Shown in pieces: positions 27,493 to 37,020 of a DNA stretch of 51,047 nucleotides. Source of the DNA: Bacillus chungangensis (lineage in GTDB: Bacteria; Bacillota; Bacilli; Bacillales; Bacillaceae_C); assembly GCF_030812995.1 (NCBI RefSeq), contig NZ_JAUSTT010000031.1, positions 1-51,047 on the forward strand, written 5' to 3'. The position numbers and the translations under genes were made by a program. A model generated the notes under the pieces. It was not told the DNA's origin. It did not search any database and saw only the letters and a program-made list of their open reading frames with translations. The stretch's first letter is position 1. Each line of letters begins with the position of its first letter.

Positions 27493-27834
27493 AAATGGGC
27501 TCCATTCACTATTACTGAGTTTCCGAAAAGAATTCTCCCACTTTCAATTACCTATATAATATCAACTCGGTCTTGTCTATTCAACTATATAATGGCTCTT
27601 ATTAATGTTTATCACATAAATGGAATAATGAGGGTTTTTACTCTTTTAAAAAACTGGTTAGGCATTTTTAATCGCCTATAAATGCTGTTTCTTTCACATA
27701 AAGACATCTAGCTCTTCTTCCGATAGTATAATAGGAGAGTCTATCAAACTGTATTTATCTTAACTCTTATACCAATATGGAGATAAAGGACATAAGAAAA
27801 TATCAATATTGTGATACAGAAAGGAAATAACGTG
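27493..27834. other. Intergenic region with a shared 24-bp sequence
   Basis: No gene seen. At 27516-27540 lies a 24-bp sequence also found (inverted) at the end of the S9 peptidase gene. The rest is AT-rich spacer. Confidence 0.4.
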
Positions 27835-29043
27835 ATGAATACAACCATTTTTGGAACCCATCAAGCACATACGCTTGCACAATTTAACACGTGTTTGAAA
27901 ACTGGCAATGTCGTTGGCGGCGTCTTATGTGCAGATGGGCATTATGGGTATAGCCAGCCTGTCGGCGGTGTAATTGTCTATGATCAACAAGTATCTCCGT
28001 CTGGTGTTGGCTATGACATTGCTTGTGGAAATAAGGCGGTAAAGACAAATTTGACTTTACAAGACATTCAGACAAACTTGCCGCAAATCATGGATGACAT
28101 TTATGAGCGCATTTCGTTTGGGGTAGGGAGAAAAAATAAAGAGGCAGTCGATCATGCTTTGTTTGATGATCCAGATTGGTCTGTTTTTCGAGAGATTGGC
28201 ACTCAGGAGCATGATCGGTTAAAGGCACTTGCCCGTAGTCAGCTGGGGACTGTTGGCTCAGGCAATCACTACGTTGACTTGCTCGTTGAGGAAAAAACAG
28301 ATGCGATCTGGATTGCCAATCATTTTGGCAGCCGCGGATTTGGTCATAAAACAGCAAGCGGCTTTCTTAACTTGGCGCAAGGGCGTGCCTTCTCAGACAA
28401 AGCACCCGGAGAAAAAATGGAACAGCCTCCAACATTAATGAATCTTAACGAAGAACTTGGCGATATGTATATGAGCGCAATGGAACTAGCGGGACGTTAT
28501 GCTTATGCAGGGCGTGATTATGTCATTGATCAAGTACTTGCGATTCTTCAGGCTGATGCATTAGTTGAAGTCCATAATCATCATAATTTTGCTTGGAAAG
28601 AAGTCCATGGTGGCAAAGAACGAGTTGTCGTTCGTAAAGGTGCAACACCGTTAGCTCCTGGCCAACTCGGTTTTGTCGGCGGCAGTATGTGTGATCAGGC
28701 AGTTATTGTTCGTGGCCTTGCAAATGATGAAAATGAGCGTGCATTTTATAGTACGGTCCACGGTGCTGGCAGAATCATGAGCCGGACAGAGGCAGCAGGA
28801 AAAATGAATTGGAAAACGAGAAAGCGCTTAGGCGGTAAAATAACACCAAAGCAAATGGCACAAGCTGTCAAAGCATATGGCGTCGAACTTCGTGGCGCTG
28901 GCACTGATGAGAGTCCTTTTGTCTATCGCAAGCTTCAGGAAGTACTTGATGCACATGCACAAACGCTAGAGATCGTCCATCGATTAAAACCGATTGGTGT
29001 ATGTATGGCAGGCGCAAACGAATTTGATCCATACAAAGACTAA
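27835..29043 (+). CDS. RtcB-family RNA-splicing ligase
   Basis: A 402-aa member of the GTP-dependent RtcB ligases, which join 2',3'-cyclic phosphate and 5'-OH RNA ends. Manganese-ligand candidates are Asp61 and Cys64 (GYDIACG), His145 (GSGNHYVDL), His163 (ANHFGSRG) and His247 (VHNHHNFA). The guanylylated histidine is His309 in STVHGAGR. It is shorter than E. coli RtcB (408 aa) only slightly. The frame opens at 27811, but AAAGGAAAT precedes ATG 27835. No rtcA or archease gene is adjacent. Cellular role in Bacillaceae is not well known; RNA repair is likely. Confidence 0.92.
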   Translation: MNTTIFGTHQAHTLAQFNTCLKTGNVVGGVLCADGHYGYSQPVGGVIVYDQQVSPSGVGYDIACGNKAVKTNLTLQDIQTNLPQIMDDIYERISFGVGRKNKEAVDHALFDDPDWSVFREIGTQEHDRLKALARSQLGTVGSGNHYVDLLVEEKTDAIWIANHFGSRGFGHKTASGFLNLAQGRAFSDKAPGEKMEQPPTLMNLNEELGDMYMSAMELAGRYAYAGRDYVIDQVLAILQADALVEVHNHHNFAWKEVHGGKERVVVRKGATPLAPGQLGFVGGSMCDQAVIVRGLANDENERAFYSTVHGAGRIMSRTEAAGKMNWKTRKRLGGKITPKQMAQAVKAYGVELRGAGTDESPFVYRKLQEVLDAHAQTLEIVHRLKPIGVCMAGANEFDPYKD

Positions 29044-29140
29044 CAGTTGATTGATGGAACTAAAATGAAAAGGCTGATGAAATTGTTCGTCTGTTAACCG
29101 ATTTTTATGTAGTTGATTGGATGTACTTAGATGATTAATA

Positions 29141-29165
29141 GAAAGGGGACATTGCTGCCCCTTTC
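29141..29165. terminator. Bidirectional terminator
   Basis: GAAAGGGG and CCCCTTTC form an 8-bp stem between the convergent rtcB-like and AtuA-like genes. Confidence 0.6.
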
Positions 29166-29172
29166 TCAACAC

Positions 29173-29478
29173 TTATACTTCAATCTCCATATCTAATAAA
29201 GCAGAGCTTAAGCTTTTCCCATGCGTATCGATAGCCAAAGATCTCGTGACACCTCCGCCGAGCGCTCCATGCATGACAAAGTTGAAAGCGCCTAGAACCG
29301 GAAGTTCATACCTTTCCACTTCACCATGTACGATCTGTTTAAACCAATCCTTTACTTTTTCCGCTGTCACTTGTTCCTTTACTTTTTCATAATCAGCTAG
29401 ATCATAAACAATGAGCGAGATATTAGAGATATTTCCTTTGTCTCCTGATCTGGAATGGGCAATTTCTCTTAGCTTCAT
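29173..29478 (-). CDS. AtuA-like ferredoxin-fold subunit
   Basis: A 101-aa protein matching the C-terminal ferredoxin-fold domain of AtuA-type proteins: AHSRSGDKGNISNI at the N terminus and GAFNFVMHGALGGGVTRSL near the end. In Pseudomonas AtuA this domain is part of one longer protein; here it is a separate gene starting 4 bp after the DUF1446 gene, so the two products probably form a complex. ATG 29478; the upstream GGAGGTG lies at the end of the previous gene. Confidence 0.82.
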   Translation of the reverse strand: MKLREIAHSRSGDKGNISNISLIVYDLADYEKVKEQVTAEKVKDWFKQIVHGEVERYELPVLGAFNFVMHGALGGGVTRSLAIDTHGKSLSSALLDMEIEV

Positions 29479-29482
29479 GCTG

Positions 29483-30838
29483 CTACACCTCCTCGATAAT
29501 GGTTTGAATATGAATGTTTTCGCTGGGTACTAAAATCGAAGCAATAGAGATCACTTCTTTTACACGAACGGTTGCACCACCGCCGCCGGCTGGGCCGTTT
29601 GTATAGAGTGCTTCCACTTCATTGCATACTGCCGCTGCCTCATTTTTTTGCCGCGTACGTGCAGCGACGCGAAGCCGCACTTCTGTAAAATCATGTTTGT
29701 GATTGTGTATCTTATTGGAAATGTCGTCTTGATATAGAGAATTGACTCCGAGATAATCAATCCGCAGTTCCTGAATAGGCACTTTTGTATACGCTAGTCT
29801 TTTTTTTATAATGTCACCGGCTAATTGTGCCCTCGCAAAAGCCCCTGAACCGCCATAGCTGATCTCTCCTTCAGCAATATAGCAATCTTTGTAGCCAATG
29901 CTCGTCTTATAAAAACCATTTCTCTCTTTGCCGGTTGCACCAGTTGCTAACACTTTATTTGTTTCTACTTCCTCAATCATAACGTTTGAAAAATCAGCAG
30001 TGACATCTGGCGTCAAATAATTGGAAGGGTCATGAAGTTCATAAAGAAGCTGCTCTTTTACCGTTTTAGTGTTAACAATTCCGCCCGCATCTGCTAATTT
30101 TTCGATTGTAATTGTTCCGTTTTCGCCTATTTCTGCAATCGGAAAACCGACATTCCACAAATCAGGAACATCTTTCCAGCCTGGATCTGCATAATAACCG
30201 CCTGATACTTGGGCACCACACTCTAACAGGTGGCCGGCAAGGGTCCCCTTGCCAAGCATATCGAAATTATTCCAATCCCAGCCAAATTCAAAAATGAACG
30301 GCGCTAAAACGAGTGAAGGGTCTGCAACTCGCCCAGTAATAACGATATCAGCGCCCTTTTCCAATGCTTCAACAATTCCTTGGGCGCCAATATATGCGTT
30401 AGCAGATACGATATGTTCTTTTAACGTCTCAAGCTTCTCGCCAGTTTCAATGATGTCAACATTCGCATACTGATCGATTTGCGAAAGGATATCGTCACCG
30501 AGTACGACAGCGATTTTCAAGCCGCTAATATTCTGCTTTCGCGCAATCGCTTTTATTGCTTTAGCAGCCGCAATTGGGTTGGCTGCCCCCATATTTGTAA
30601 TCACTTTGATCTGCTTTTCTTTGCAAAGAGGGACGATTTTTTCCATCCGATGTTCAAGAAGATGATTATAGCCTTTTGCCGTGTCTTTTAATTTTTGCTG
30701 TTGTGCGATGGCTATTGTTCGCTCGGCTAAGCATTCAAAAACGATATAATCAAGATTGCCTTTCTTCATTAATTCGATTGCCGGTTCTAAACGATCGCCA
30801 GCATAGCCGGCACCTGATCCGATTCGAATTTTCTTCAT
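29483..30838 (-). CDS. AtuA/DUF1446 family protein
   Basis: A 451-aa cytoplasmic protein of the acyclic terpene utilisation AtuA family (DUF1446). Motifs: IGSGAGYAGDRLEPA at the start, VITNMGAANP, GADIVITGRVADPSLVLAP, and a C-terminal glycine run TNGPAGGGGATVRV. The family occurs in citronellol/geraniol catabolism and, in other bacteria, beside carboxylate transporters; its exact reaction is not established. GGAGG precedes ATG 30838; the longer frame to 30853 contains that site. It lies in one operon between the CitMHS transporter and the small AtuA subunit. I infer a CoA-ester or hydroxy-acid catabolic step. Confidence 0.85.
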   Translation of the reverse strand: MKKIRIGSGAGYAGDRLEPAIELMKKGNLDYIVFECLAERTIAIAQQQKLKDTAKGYNHLLEHRMEKIVPLCKEKQIKVITNMGAANPIAAAKAIKAIARKQNISGLKIAVVLGDDILSQIDQYANVDIIETGEKLETLKEHIVSANAYIGAQGIVEALEKGADIVITGRVADPSLVLAPFIFEFGWDWNNFDMLGKGTLAGHLLECGAQVSGGYYADPGWKDVPDLWNVGFPIAEIGENGTITIEKLADAGGIVNTKTVKEQLLYELHDPSNYLTPDVTADFSNVMIEEVETNKVLATGATGKERNGFYKTSIGYKDCYIAEGEISYGGSGAFARAQLAGDIIKKRLAYTKVPIQELRIDYLGVNSLYQDDISNKIHNHKHDFTEVRLRVAARTRQKNEAAAVCNEVEALYTNGPAGGGGATVRVKEVISIASILVPSENIHIQTIIEEV

Positions 30839-30941
30839 GGTGCTTTCCTCCATTCATATTTAATTAGAGGTGTTGATCTCAGATCTTCCCCCTGCCATTG
30901 CACCTCGCTTCTAATCAGCATATTACCTAGACGTAAATGAT

Positions 30942-32240
30942 CTATATAGAAATTGCACCTGTTAATACAGCGATAATCGTAAATACGATGGATGTTCCAT
31001 AAGCCCATTTAAAAGTGAAACGTTGATGTTCTCCGAGATCGACTTCTGCTAGGCCGATAAGCAGAAAAGTTGAAGCTGTCAACGGACTAAGTGGAAAGCC
31101 TGTCGTCATTTGCCCTAATACAGCAGCCCTGCCGACTTCAACAGGATTCAGGCCGAAATGTGAGGCCGTTTCTGCAAGAATTGGAAGAACACCGAAATAG
31201 AAGGCATCTGGAGTGAAAATCAAACTAAGCGGCATACTGATTAAAGCAACGATCAATGACAAATGCCCCGACAATCCATCAGGGATGACAGAGACCATCG
31301 TCGTCGCCATCGCCTCAATCATGCCAGTTCCAGTAAGAATTCCTGAAAAAATCCCAGCTGCGAAAATCATATTTGAAACAAAGACGACGCTTTTAGCATG
31401 ATCGTTTAACCGCTGCTGCTGATCTTTTAGATTTGGATAATTGATTAATAAAGCAACGGCAAAAGCAATCATAAATAATACTGCTAACGGCAGCAAACTG
31501 TTGACAAGTCCGATAATAAGGAGCAGTGTCAAGAGGGCGTTAAACCAAAATAATTTTGGCCTGCGAGCTTGCAATTGCCCCTCTGTTAGCTGGTTATCAT
31601 GGTCATATTCAAAATGCATGACGCCAAGCCGCTTTCGTTCTTTTTTTCCTAGATAGTAAGCAACAAATAGCACCCATAGAATCCCACCGAGAAGTGACGG
31701 AATCAAGGGATTAAACATATGAAGAGAATCCGTCTGAAGCGTCGTCATTGCTCTTGCTTGCGGGCCAGACCATGGAACAAGGTGCATGGCTCCAGCGCTT
31801 AAAGCGGTGACGCATGTTAAAATTAAGCGATTCATTCCGAGCTTTTTATAAATTGGAAGCATCGCTGTAATCGTAATCATAAATGTCGTTGTGCCATCTC
31901 CATCTAAGTGGGCGATCATTGCTAAAATAGCTGTCCCTACAACGATTTTTAAGGGATCGCCTTTTACAAAACGAATAAGCCTCGTAATAATAGGATCGAA
32001 TAAACCTGCATCAGACATCGTGCCAAAATATAAAACGGCAAAGATCAGCAAAATGCCTGTCGGTGCAACTTGTAATATTCCTTTCAGCATCATATCGCCT
32101 ATTTCTGCACCTGCCCCGCTAAGCAAGCCAAAGACAATCGGAACAATGATCAAGGCAACCATCACCGAAAGCCGTTTCGTCATGATTAAAAACAGGAACA
32201 CAGCAATGGTTAAGAAACCCATCAGTGACAACATATTCAT
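30942..32240 (-). CDS. CitMHS-family organic acid transporter
   Basis: A 432-aa integral membrane protein with about 12 helices, of the CitM/CitN citrate-divalent metal:proton symporter family. Typical motifs are AHLDGDGTTTFMIT, MHLVPWSGPQARA and the C-terminal TGFPLSPLTASTFLLIGLAE. It imports a carboxylate, perhaps as a metal complex. GGAGGT lies nine bases before ATG 32240. It is first in the operon with the DUF1446 genes, behind the sigma-54 promoter at 32352. The substrate may be citrate-like, but the DUF1446 partner suggests another acid. Confidence 0.9.
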   Translation of the reverse strand: MNMLSLMGFLTIAVFLFLIMTKRLSVMVALIIVPIVFGLLSGAGAEIGDMMLKGILQVAPTGILLIFAVLYFGTMSDAGLFDPIITRLIRFVKGDPLKIVVGTAILAMIAHLDGDGTTTFMITITAMLPIYKKLGMNRLILTCVTALSAGAMHLVPWSGPQARAMTTLQTDSLHMFNPLIPSLLGGILWVLFVAYYLGKKERKRLGVMHFEYDHDNQLTEGQLQARRPKLFWFNALLTLLLIIGLVNSLLPLAVLFMIAFAVALLINYPNLKDQQQRLNDHAKSVVFVSNMIFAAGIFSGILTGTGMIEAMATTMVSVIPDGLSGHLSLIVALISMPLSLIFTPDAFYFGVLPILAETASHFGLNPVEVGRAAVLGQMTTGFPLSPLTASTFLLIGLAEVDLGEHQRFTFKWAYGTSIVFTIIAVLTGAISI

Positions 32241-32351
32241 TATGCATACCTCCATCTGTAAGAAAATGAATGATTTTTAATACGTTTTAAATAGACAATG
32301 GGACTTTCTTCATTTTTTGAAATGGTAGATCGATTGAACAACCTCTTATAG

Positions 32352-32367
32352 TGCAAATGTCATGCCA
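32352..32367 (-). promoter_or_regulatory. Sigma-54 (-24/-12) promoter
   Basis: The minus strand reads TGGCAT-GACAT-TTGCA, with GG and GC exactly 10 bases apart, as in the SigL consensus TGGCAC-N5-TTGCA. It lies 112 bp before the CitMHS start. The nearby sigma-54 activator gene supports it. Confidence 0.75.
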
Positions 32368-32441
32368 TTTTGTAGGAATTGAGTAAGTTTCGGATAAAGT
32401 AAGCCAATTGAACAAATCTCGTAAACTAATCCAATTTTTTT

Positions 32442-32560
32442 ATTCTAAAAATGTAAAAATAATCGGATATTTTTAGATAATTAATCAATATAAACATGAA
32501 ATGATTGCGGTGAAAAGGTTATTTCTACAATATTAGAAATTTATTCTAAATGTATAGAAT
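32442..32560. promoter_or_regulatory. Tandem palindromes, candidate enhancer sites
   Basis: ATTTCTA-CAATAT-TAGAAAT (32521-32540) and ATTCTA-AATGTA-TAGAAT (32543-32560) share the form TTCTA-N6-TAGAA. Their centres are 21 bp apart, two helical turns. A weaker half-matching copy is at 32442-32460. They lie about 170 bp upstream of the sigma-54 promoter and just upstream of the chemoreceptor gene, the usual place for an enhancer-binding protein. Confidence 0.6.
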
Positions 32561-32631
32561 ATTTATTAGTAATAAATATTCAGGAAAAAAGACCGATATC
32601 AATGGTATCAGTTAAAGAAAGGAAGGTTGTC

Positions 32632-34611
32632 ATGAAAAAGAGTGCTCGTTTTGCATTTGGATTTAAACAAAAGCTTATTCTTTCATTTACACTTATGCTC
32701 GTTGTTCCATGTATCATCGTTGGTATTTTTGCTTATCATGCTTCAAAAAACACAGTGGAAGAGTTATTAGTAGATAGTGCGGAGAAACAAACAGAACTGT
32801 TAAATGAAATATTAGATGATTTTATTGGAGAGCGAATGAGAAATGCTGAAATGCTCTCAAAAATGATTAAAGCAGGAGAGATGAATGCCAACAACGAACC
32901 TCACGTAACTGCTTCATTAAAACAATCTTTAGAATCTACGTCTGAGGTCACAACTGTATACGTTGGTACAGATAAAGGTTATTTTGCTGACTTCCCAGTA
33001 ACGAAACGAGATGCTGATTTCGACCCTCGGGAACGTCCCTGGTATAAGGAGGCAATGGCCAATAAAGGGCAGATCGTTGTCACAAAGCCATATCCTTCAT
33101 CAGTAACGAATAAAATGATTGTAACGGTTGCAAAAACAACGGAGGATGGCAAAGGCGTAGTAGGCTTATCGCTGCCATTGGATACGTTTGTTGAAAGAAC
33201 TGAAAAAATAAGAATTGGGAAAGAAGGGTATGCGGCCATTTTTGACAGAGATCAAAATGTGCTTTCGCATCCTCTTTTAGAGCAAGGAGAAAACGCTTCC
33301 GATCAGGGGATTGTAGGTAAAATGTACGATAAAGATACTGGCTTGTTTGACAATGGTTCAGGAAGCGATAAAAGAAAAATCGCATTTACAACAAATGAGA
33401 TAACGGGATGGAAGATCGCATCAGTAATGATGAATGAGGAAGTAGCCCATTCATCCTACAATATTTATTGGCGGACAATTATTGTTATTATTATTTCTCT
33501 TGTAGGGGGAACTGCTTTATCATTTGTCATTCTTAAAACGATCACCCGTCCGATTAACAATTTAACGCTAGCAGCAGAAAAAGTAAGTACGGGTGACTTA
33601 ACTTATCAGATCGATACACGTGGAAAGGATGAAATTGCTAAGCTAGCTTATTCTTTTGATCGGATGAGAGAAGATCTTCGTTCTATTATTTCTACTATAG
33701 CGGATAAAACGACGACTCTAGCTGCTTCTTCGGAGGAATTATCAGCAAATGCAAATCAAACGAGTGTTGCAGTTGAACAGATTTCTGAGGCTGTCGAGGA
33801 TGTATCGATCGGAGCCAGTCGCCAAACAGAGCAGATAAATGATAGTTTGAAAACAGTATCAGAGCTTTCTACAGGAATTCAACAAATTGCAATTCATTCC
33901 AACGAAGTATCGACAAATGCAGTAAAAACGAATGAATTTATTCATAAAGGAAGCCAAGACATAGAAACGGCCATTCAGCAAATGAATGATATTAAAAATA
34001 CAACGGTTGATATTGCTGGCCGGGTAGGGATGTTTCACCATTACTCTAATCAGATTGGTCAAATGATTAATGTTATTACGGGTATCGCTGAACAGACGAA
34101 CTTATTGGCTCTTAATGCGGCAATTGAAGCGGCGCGTGCTGGAGAGCATGGAAAGGGCTTTGCTGTTGTAGCAGATGAAGTAAGAAAACTCGCGGAAGAA
34201 TCTTCACAGGCTACAGAACAAGTAAGAAAAGTAATTGAAACGATTCAACAAGAAACAGAAACGACCGTACAGGCAATGGCAACAGGTACAGATGAAGTAG
34301 AAAAAGGAATTACTGTCGTCAATAATGCACAAAACTCATTTATGACAATTGAGCAATTTGTTAGAGAAGTGACAGGCCAAATTCAAGAAGTATCCGCAGC
34401 TGTAGAGCAAATGGTCGCAAGCAACGATCAAGTTGCAGCAACCTTTAATGAAGTAGCTGCCATATCAGAAGAAACTTCTGCCAATATTCAAAATGTGTCG
34501 GCAACAATGGAGGAGCAAGGGGCTTCGATGGAAGAGGTGTCCAACTCGGCAGAATCTCTAACGGAAATAACGGAAGAGCTGCAAGCATTGGTAAGGAAAT
34601 TCTCAATCTAA
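32632..34611 (+). CDS. Methyl-accepting chemotaxis protein with dCache sensor
   Basis: A 659-aa chemoreceptor. A first helix (about 12-34) and second (about 283-304) flank an extracellular dCache domain with [12 protein letters not shown] and [21 protein letters not shown] domain follows ([19 protein letters not shown]), then a long coiled-coil signalling domain whose hairpin tip is [29 protein letters not shown] precedes ATG 32632. It is divergent from the CitMHS/DUF1446 operon and shares its upstream region, so it probably senses the acid taken up by that system. Confidence 0.92.
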   Translation: MKKSARFAFGFKQKLILSFTLMLVVPCIIVGIFAYHASKNTVEELLVDSAEKQTELLNEILDDFIGERMRNAEMLSKMIKAGEMNANNEPHVTASLKQSLESTSEVTTVYVGTDKGYFADFPVTKRDADFDPRERPWYKEAMANKGQIVVTKPYPSSVTNKMIVTVAKTTEDGKGVVGLSLPLDTFVERTEKIRIGKEGYAAIFDRDQNVLSHPLLEQGENASDQGIVGKMYDKDTGLFDNGSGSDKRKIAFTTNEITGWKIASVMMNEEVAHSSYNIYWRTIIVIIISLVGGTALSFVILKTITRPINNLTLAAEKVSTGDLTYQIDTRGKDEIAKLAYSFDRMREDLRSIISTIADKTTTLAASSEELSANANQTSVAVEQISEAVEDVSIGASRQTEQINDSLKTVSELSTGIQQIAIHSNEVSTNAVKTNEFIHKGSQDIETAIQQMNDIKNTTVDIAGRVGMFHHYSNQIGQMINVITGIAEQTNLLALNAAIEAARAGEHGKGFAVVADEVRKLAEESSQATEQVRKVIETIQQETETTVQAMATGTDEVEKGITVVNNAQNSFMTIEQFVREVTGQIQEVSAAVEQMVASNDQVAATFNEVAAISEETSANIQNVSATMEEQGASMEEVSNSAESLTEITEELQALVRKFSI

Positions 34612-34619
34612 CCGATAAC

Positions 34620-34664
34620 AAAAGTACTCCTTCAAGACAAATAGTGCTTAAAGGAGTACTTTTT
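34620..34664. terminator. Bidirectional terminator
   Basis: AAAAGTACTCCTT pairs with AAGGAGTACTTTT between the convergent chemoreceptor and sigma-54 activator genes, with A and T runs on both sides. Confidence 0.8.
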
Positions 34665-34713
34665 ACGTAAGAAATAATTTATAAATGCAAAAACAATGCT
34701 AGAAAAAATGCAT

Positions 34714-36123
34714 TTATCCAATTCTGTACTTATTCATTTTATTATATAAAGTAGCTAAAGAGATTCCTAAAGCTTCCGCTGCTTTTTTTCTTTCTTCTAC
34801 ATCGTTTCCAAAGTCTTTTAACGTTTTTGCAATCCAATCAGACTCAGCTTTCTCGACGATGTCTTTTAGCGTCTGTTTCGTGTGGCCTTGATTAGAAATA
34901 AGATCGTTTTTTTGAAGATAATCCGGCAAATGTTTTACTTCAATATTCATTGTTTCTGTCATATGAATTGCATAATTGATGACGTTTTTCAATTCTCGGA
35001 TATTGCCTGGCCAATAATGATGTTCAAGTAGACAAAGTGCTTTTTGATCAATTGTATAGTTGGGTTTTACCAGCCGTGTATAATTTCCTTTTTTATTTAA
35101 TGGATGCAGCATATAGTGAACCATTTCATGAAAATCGTTTTTTCTTTCTCGAAGTGGGGGAATATTGATTGAGAGTACATTTAGTCTGTAAAATAAGTCT
35201 TCCCTGAATCGTTTTTTCTCCACTAGCTTTTTTAAATCTGTATTTGTCGCAGCGATGATTCGAACATCGATTTCTTTTTCCAAAACCCCGCCTACTTTTC
35301 GGATTGTTTGCTCCTGCAGCACTCGCAGCAATTTTGCTTGAAGGTCATAGGGAAGTTCACAAACTTCATCGAGAAAGATTGTTCCTTTATTGGCGAGTTC
35401 AAATAACCCTGCTTTTCCTCCTTTTCGTGCATTAGTAAACGATCCTTCTTCATATCCAAATAATTCACTTTCTATTAAAGCAGCGGGAATTGCAGCACAA
35501 TTTATCGGAATAAACGGCTGCATACAACGGTCACTTTCGTTGTGAATTGCTTGGGCAAACAATTCTTTCCCTGTTCCGCTTTCACCATTGATCAACACAG
35601 TGAGAGGCGAATGAGCGACTTTTCGCGATTTTTCGATTACTTCTAGCAAATCACCATTTGCCCCTATTATATCTTGAAAGGTGTATTTCGCTTTGTTTAC
35701 ATCGTTCACTTTTTTCTTTATCGTTTGGAAAACTTGTCTATCTTTTTTTAAATTTGTTGTTAATCGATGAACTTCGACTACTCCTTTACATATTGATACC
35801 GCTCCCATTATTTTATTATTTACGATGACGGGAGCCATATCGACTACATATTCTTTGTTTCCTTCTTTCCGATAGATGCCTTCTCTTTTCTCGCCGTTTT
35901 TAAGCGTTTCGATAAGTTGTGCACCCGGTCGTACTTCAAGAAGGTGTTTGTTGATAATCGTATCAGCGCTAACACCAGTAATAGAAGTATATTCTGGATT
36001 AATCAATCGCACAATTCCTTGATTGTCAACTACTAAGACGCCATCATGGATAGAATGCAAGATGCCTTTTAGCCACTCTAACCGTTGTTTCAAATGAGCA
36101 TTCTCAATTCCATTTATGAACAA
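34714..36123 (-). CDS. PAS-containing sigma-54 transcriptional activator
   Basis: A 469-aa bacterial enhancer-binding protein. An N-terminal PAS domain (about 20-115; DGVLVVDNQGIVRLINPEY) is followed by the AAA+ domain: Walker A GESGTGKE (180-187), Walker B GTIFLDEV, and the sigma-54 contact loop GSFTNA (227-232) where GAFTGA is usual. A C-terminal Fis-type HTH reads AAEALGISLATLYNKM. TTG 36123 follows AAGGGGAG; an ATG at 36147 lies upstream of that site, inside a repeat copy. It probably binds the TTCTA-N6-TAGAA palindromes and activates the CitMHS/DUF1446 operon in response to a small molecule at the PAS domain. Confidence 0.88.
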   Translation of the reverse strand: MFINGIENAHLKQRLEWLKGILHSIHDGVLVVDNQGIVRLINPEYTSITGVSADTIINKHLLEVRPGAQLIETLKNGEKREGIYRKEGNKEYVVDMAPVIVNNKIMGAVSICKGVVEVHRLTTNLKKDRQVFQTIKKKVNDVNKAKYTFQDIIGANGDLLEVIEKSRKVAHSPLTVLINGESGTGKELFAQAIHNESDRCMQPFIPINCAAIPAALIESELFGYEEGSFTNARKGGKAGLFELANKGTIFLDEVCELPYDLQAKLLRVLQEQTIRKVGGVLEKEIDVRIIAATNTDLKKLVEKKRFREDLFYRLNVLSINIPPLRERKNDFHEMVHYMLHPLNKKGNYTRLVKPNYTIDQKALCLLEHHYWPGNIRELKNVINYAIHMTETMNIEVKHLPDYLQKNDLISNQGHTKQTLKDIVEKAESDWIAKTLKDFGNDVEERKKAAEALGISLATLYNKMNKYRIG

Positions 36124-36136
36124 TGATCTCTCCCCT

Positions 36137-36285
36137 TTACCCCACATCTTACTGACAGTAAAGCTCCCGACCTAAACGTTAGAAGAATCAAAAAAATTTG
36201 GTAGGAGCAACGAAATGTCTAATTGGCGAACAATCAGCAGAAGATGAAAAAAGCTTACCCGCTGATGGAAGTTAATGATTTTTAA
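36137..36285 (+). repeat. Structured repeat family, diverged copy E
   Basis: Begins TTTACCCCACATCTTACTGA, contains a stem GCTCC.GACC/GGT.GGAGC, a diverged TGTCTAATTGG block and ends GCTGATGGAAGTT. The middle modules are missing. Its first bases lie directly upstream of the sigma-54 activator start. Confidence 0.55.
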
Positions 36286-36599
36286 AGAAAGAAACTCCGT
36301 AAGAAATTTTCCATGCATTCTGTTCACAAATCTAACAATTTTACGAACTTGGAATGAAAATACAATAAATGCAATAGAAGATGCAAACGGAAATTGTTGA
36401 CCACCTTTGTATTTATTGTATCATCTTCCTTCTTTTGTACTAGTATTCAATGATTATATTATACAAAAAAGAAGCTTTTTCTTCTTGTATCATGCTTATT
36501 TTCTCTTAGAGAACATTAAGGGGTTTTATAGATGGGGCAATAATACGGTATAAAGCTGGGGCTGCCCATCAGGTAAAAGGAAAAGAATGATAAGCAGCC
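36286..36599. other. Intergenic region between repeats E and C
   Basis: No gene supported. It contains one imperfect hairpin near 36462-36490 (ACAAAAAAGAAG with CTTCTTGT), possibly a terminator. Otherwise AT-rich. Confidence 0.35.
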
Positions 36600-36940
36600 T
36601 TTATCCCACATCTAACTGGCAGTAAGACCCCCATCTCGGGGAGTTAGAGTAATCGAGAAGTCTAGGTAGGGGATAACTGAAAGTCAAATGTCCGATTGGT
36701 TCGGGCCGACAGGATAAGGAAAGCTTCTTGAATTAGCATCGCACGAAGAAAAAGTGCTCTCCTTTTTCGAGGATGTCGGTCACAAAGACGTTGCAACAGG
36801 ACAAGGAAAGCTTCGGCAGCAACACATCGCACGAAGAAAAAGCGGTTTTCTTTTTCGAGGACGTTGCGATCTTAGCCTTTGTTCTACTTCTTATCAGTAG
36901 GGGATGAGAGAAAACCCCCACTGATGGAAGTTTCACTTTA
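36600..36940 (+). repeat. Structured repeat family, copy C (long form)
   Basis: A 341-bp element, same ends as copy B. It is longer by two modules: 36716-36774 (59 bp) inserted after the loop AGGAT and ending in another AGGAT, and 36803-36862 (60 bp) inserted after AGGAC and ending in AGGAC. Each module contains AAGGAAAGCTTC, ATCGCACGAAGAAAAAG and CTTTTTCGAGGA and can fold into a hairpin. It lies between the MHS transporter and the sigma-54 activator. Confidence 0.8.
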
Positions 36941-37020
36941 TTGTTGTTAGCGGTTTCAATTTGTTTTGAAAACAATAGCCAACATGTTAACTTCTTCAGA
37001 CATTTAGAAATGATTTGAGG

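Noticed and set aside
36733-36975. 80-codon minus-strand frame in repeat copy C
   Set aside because: It lies wholly within the structured repeat and its frame is not kept in copies B and D.
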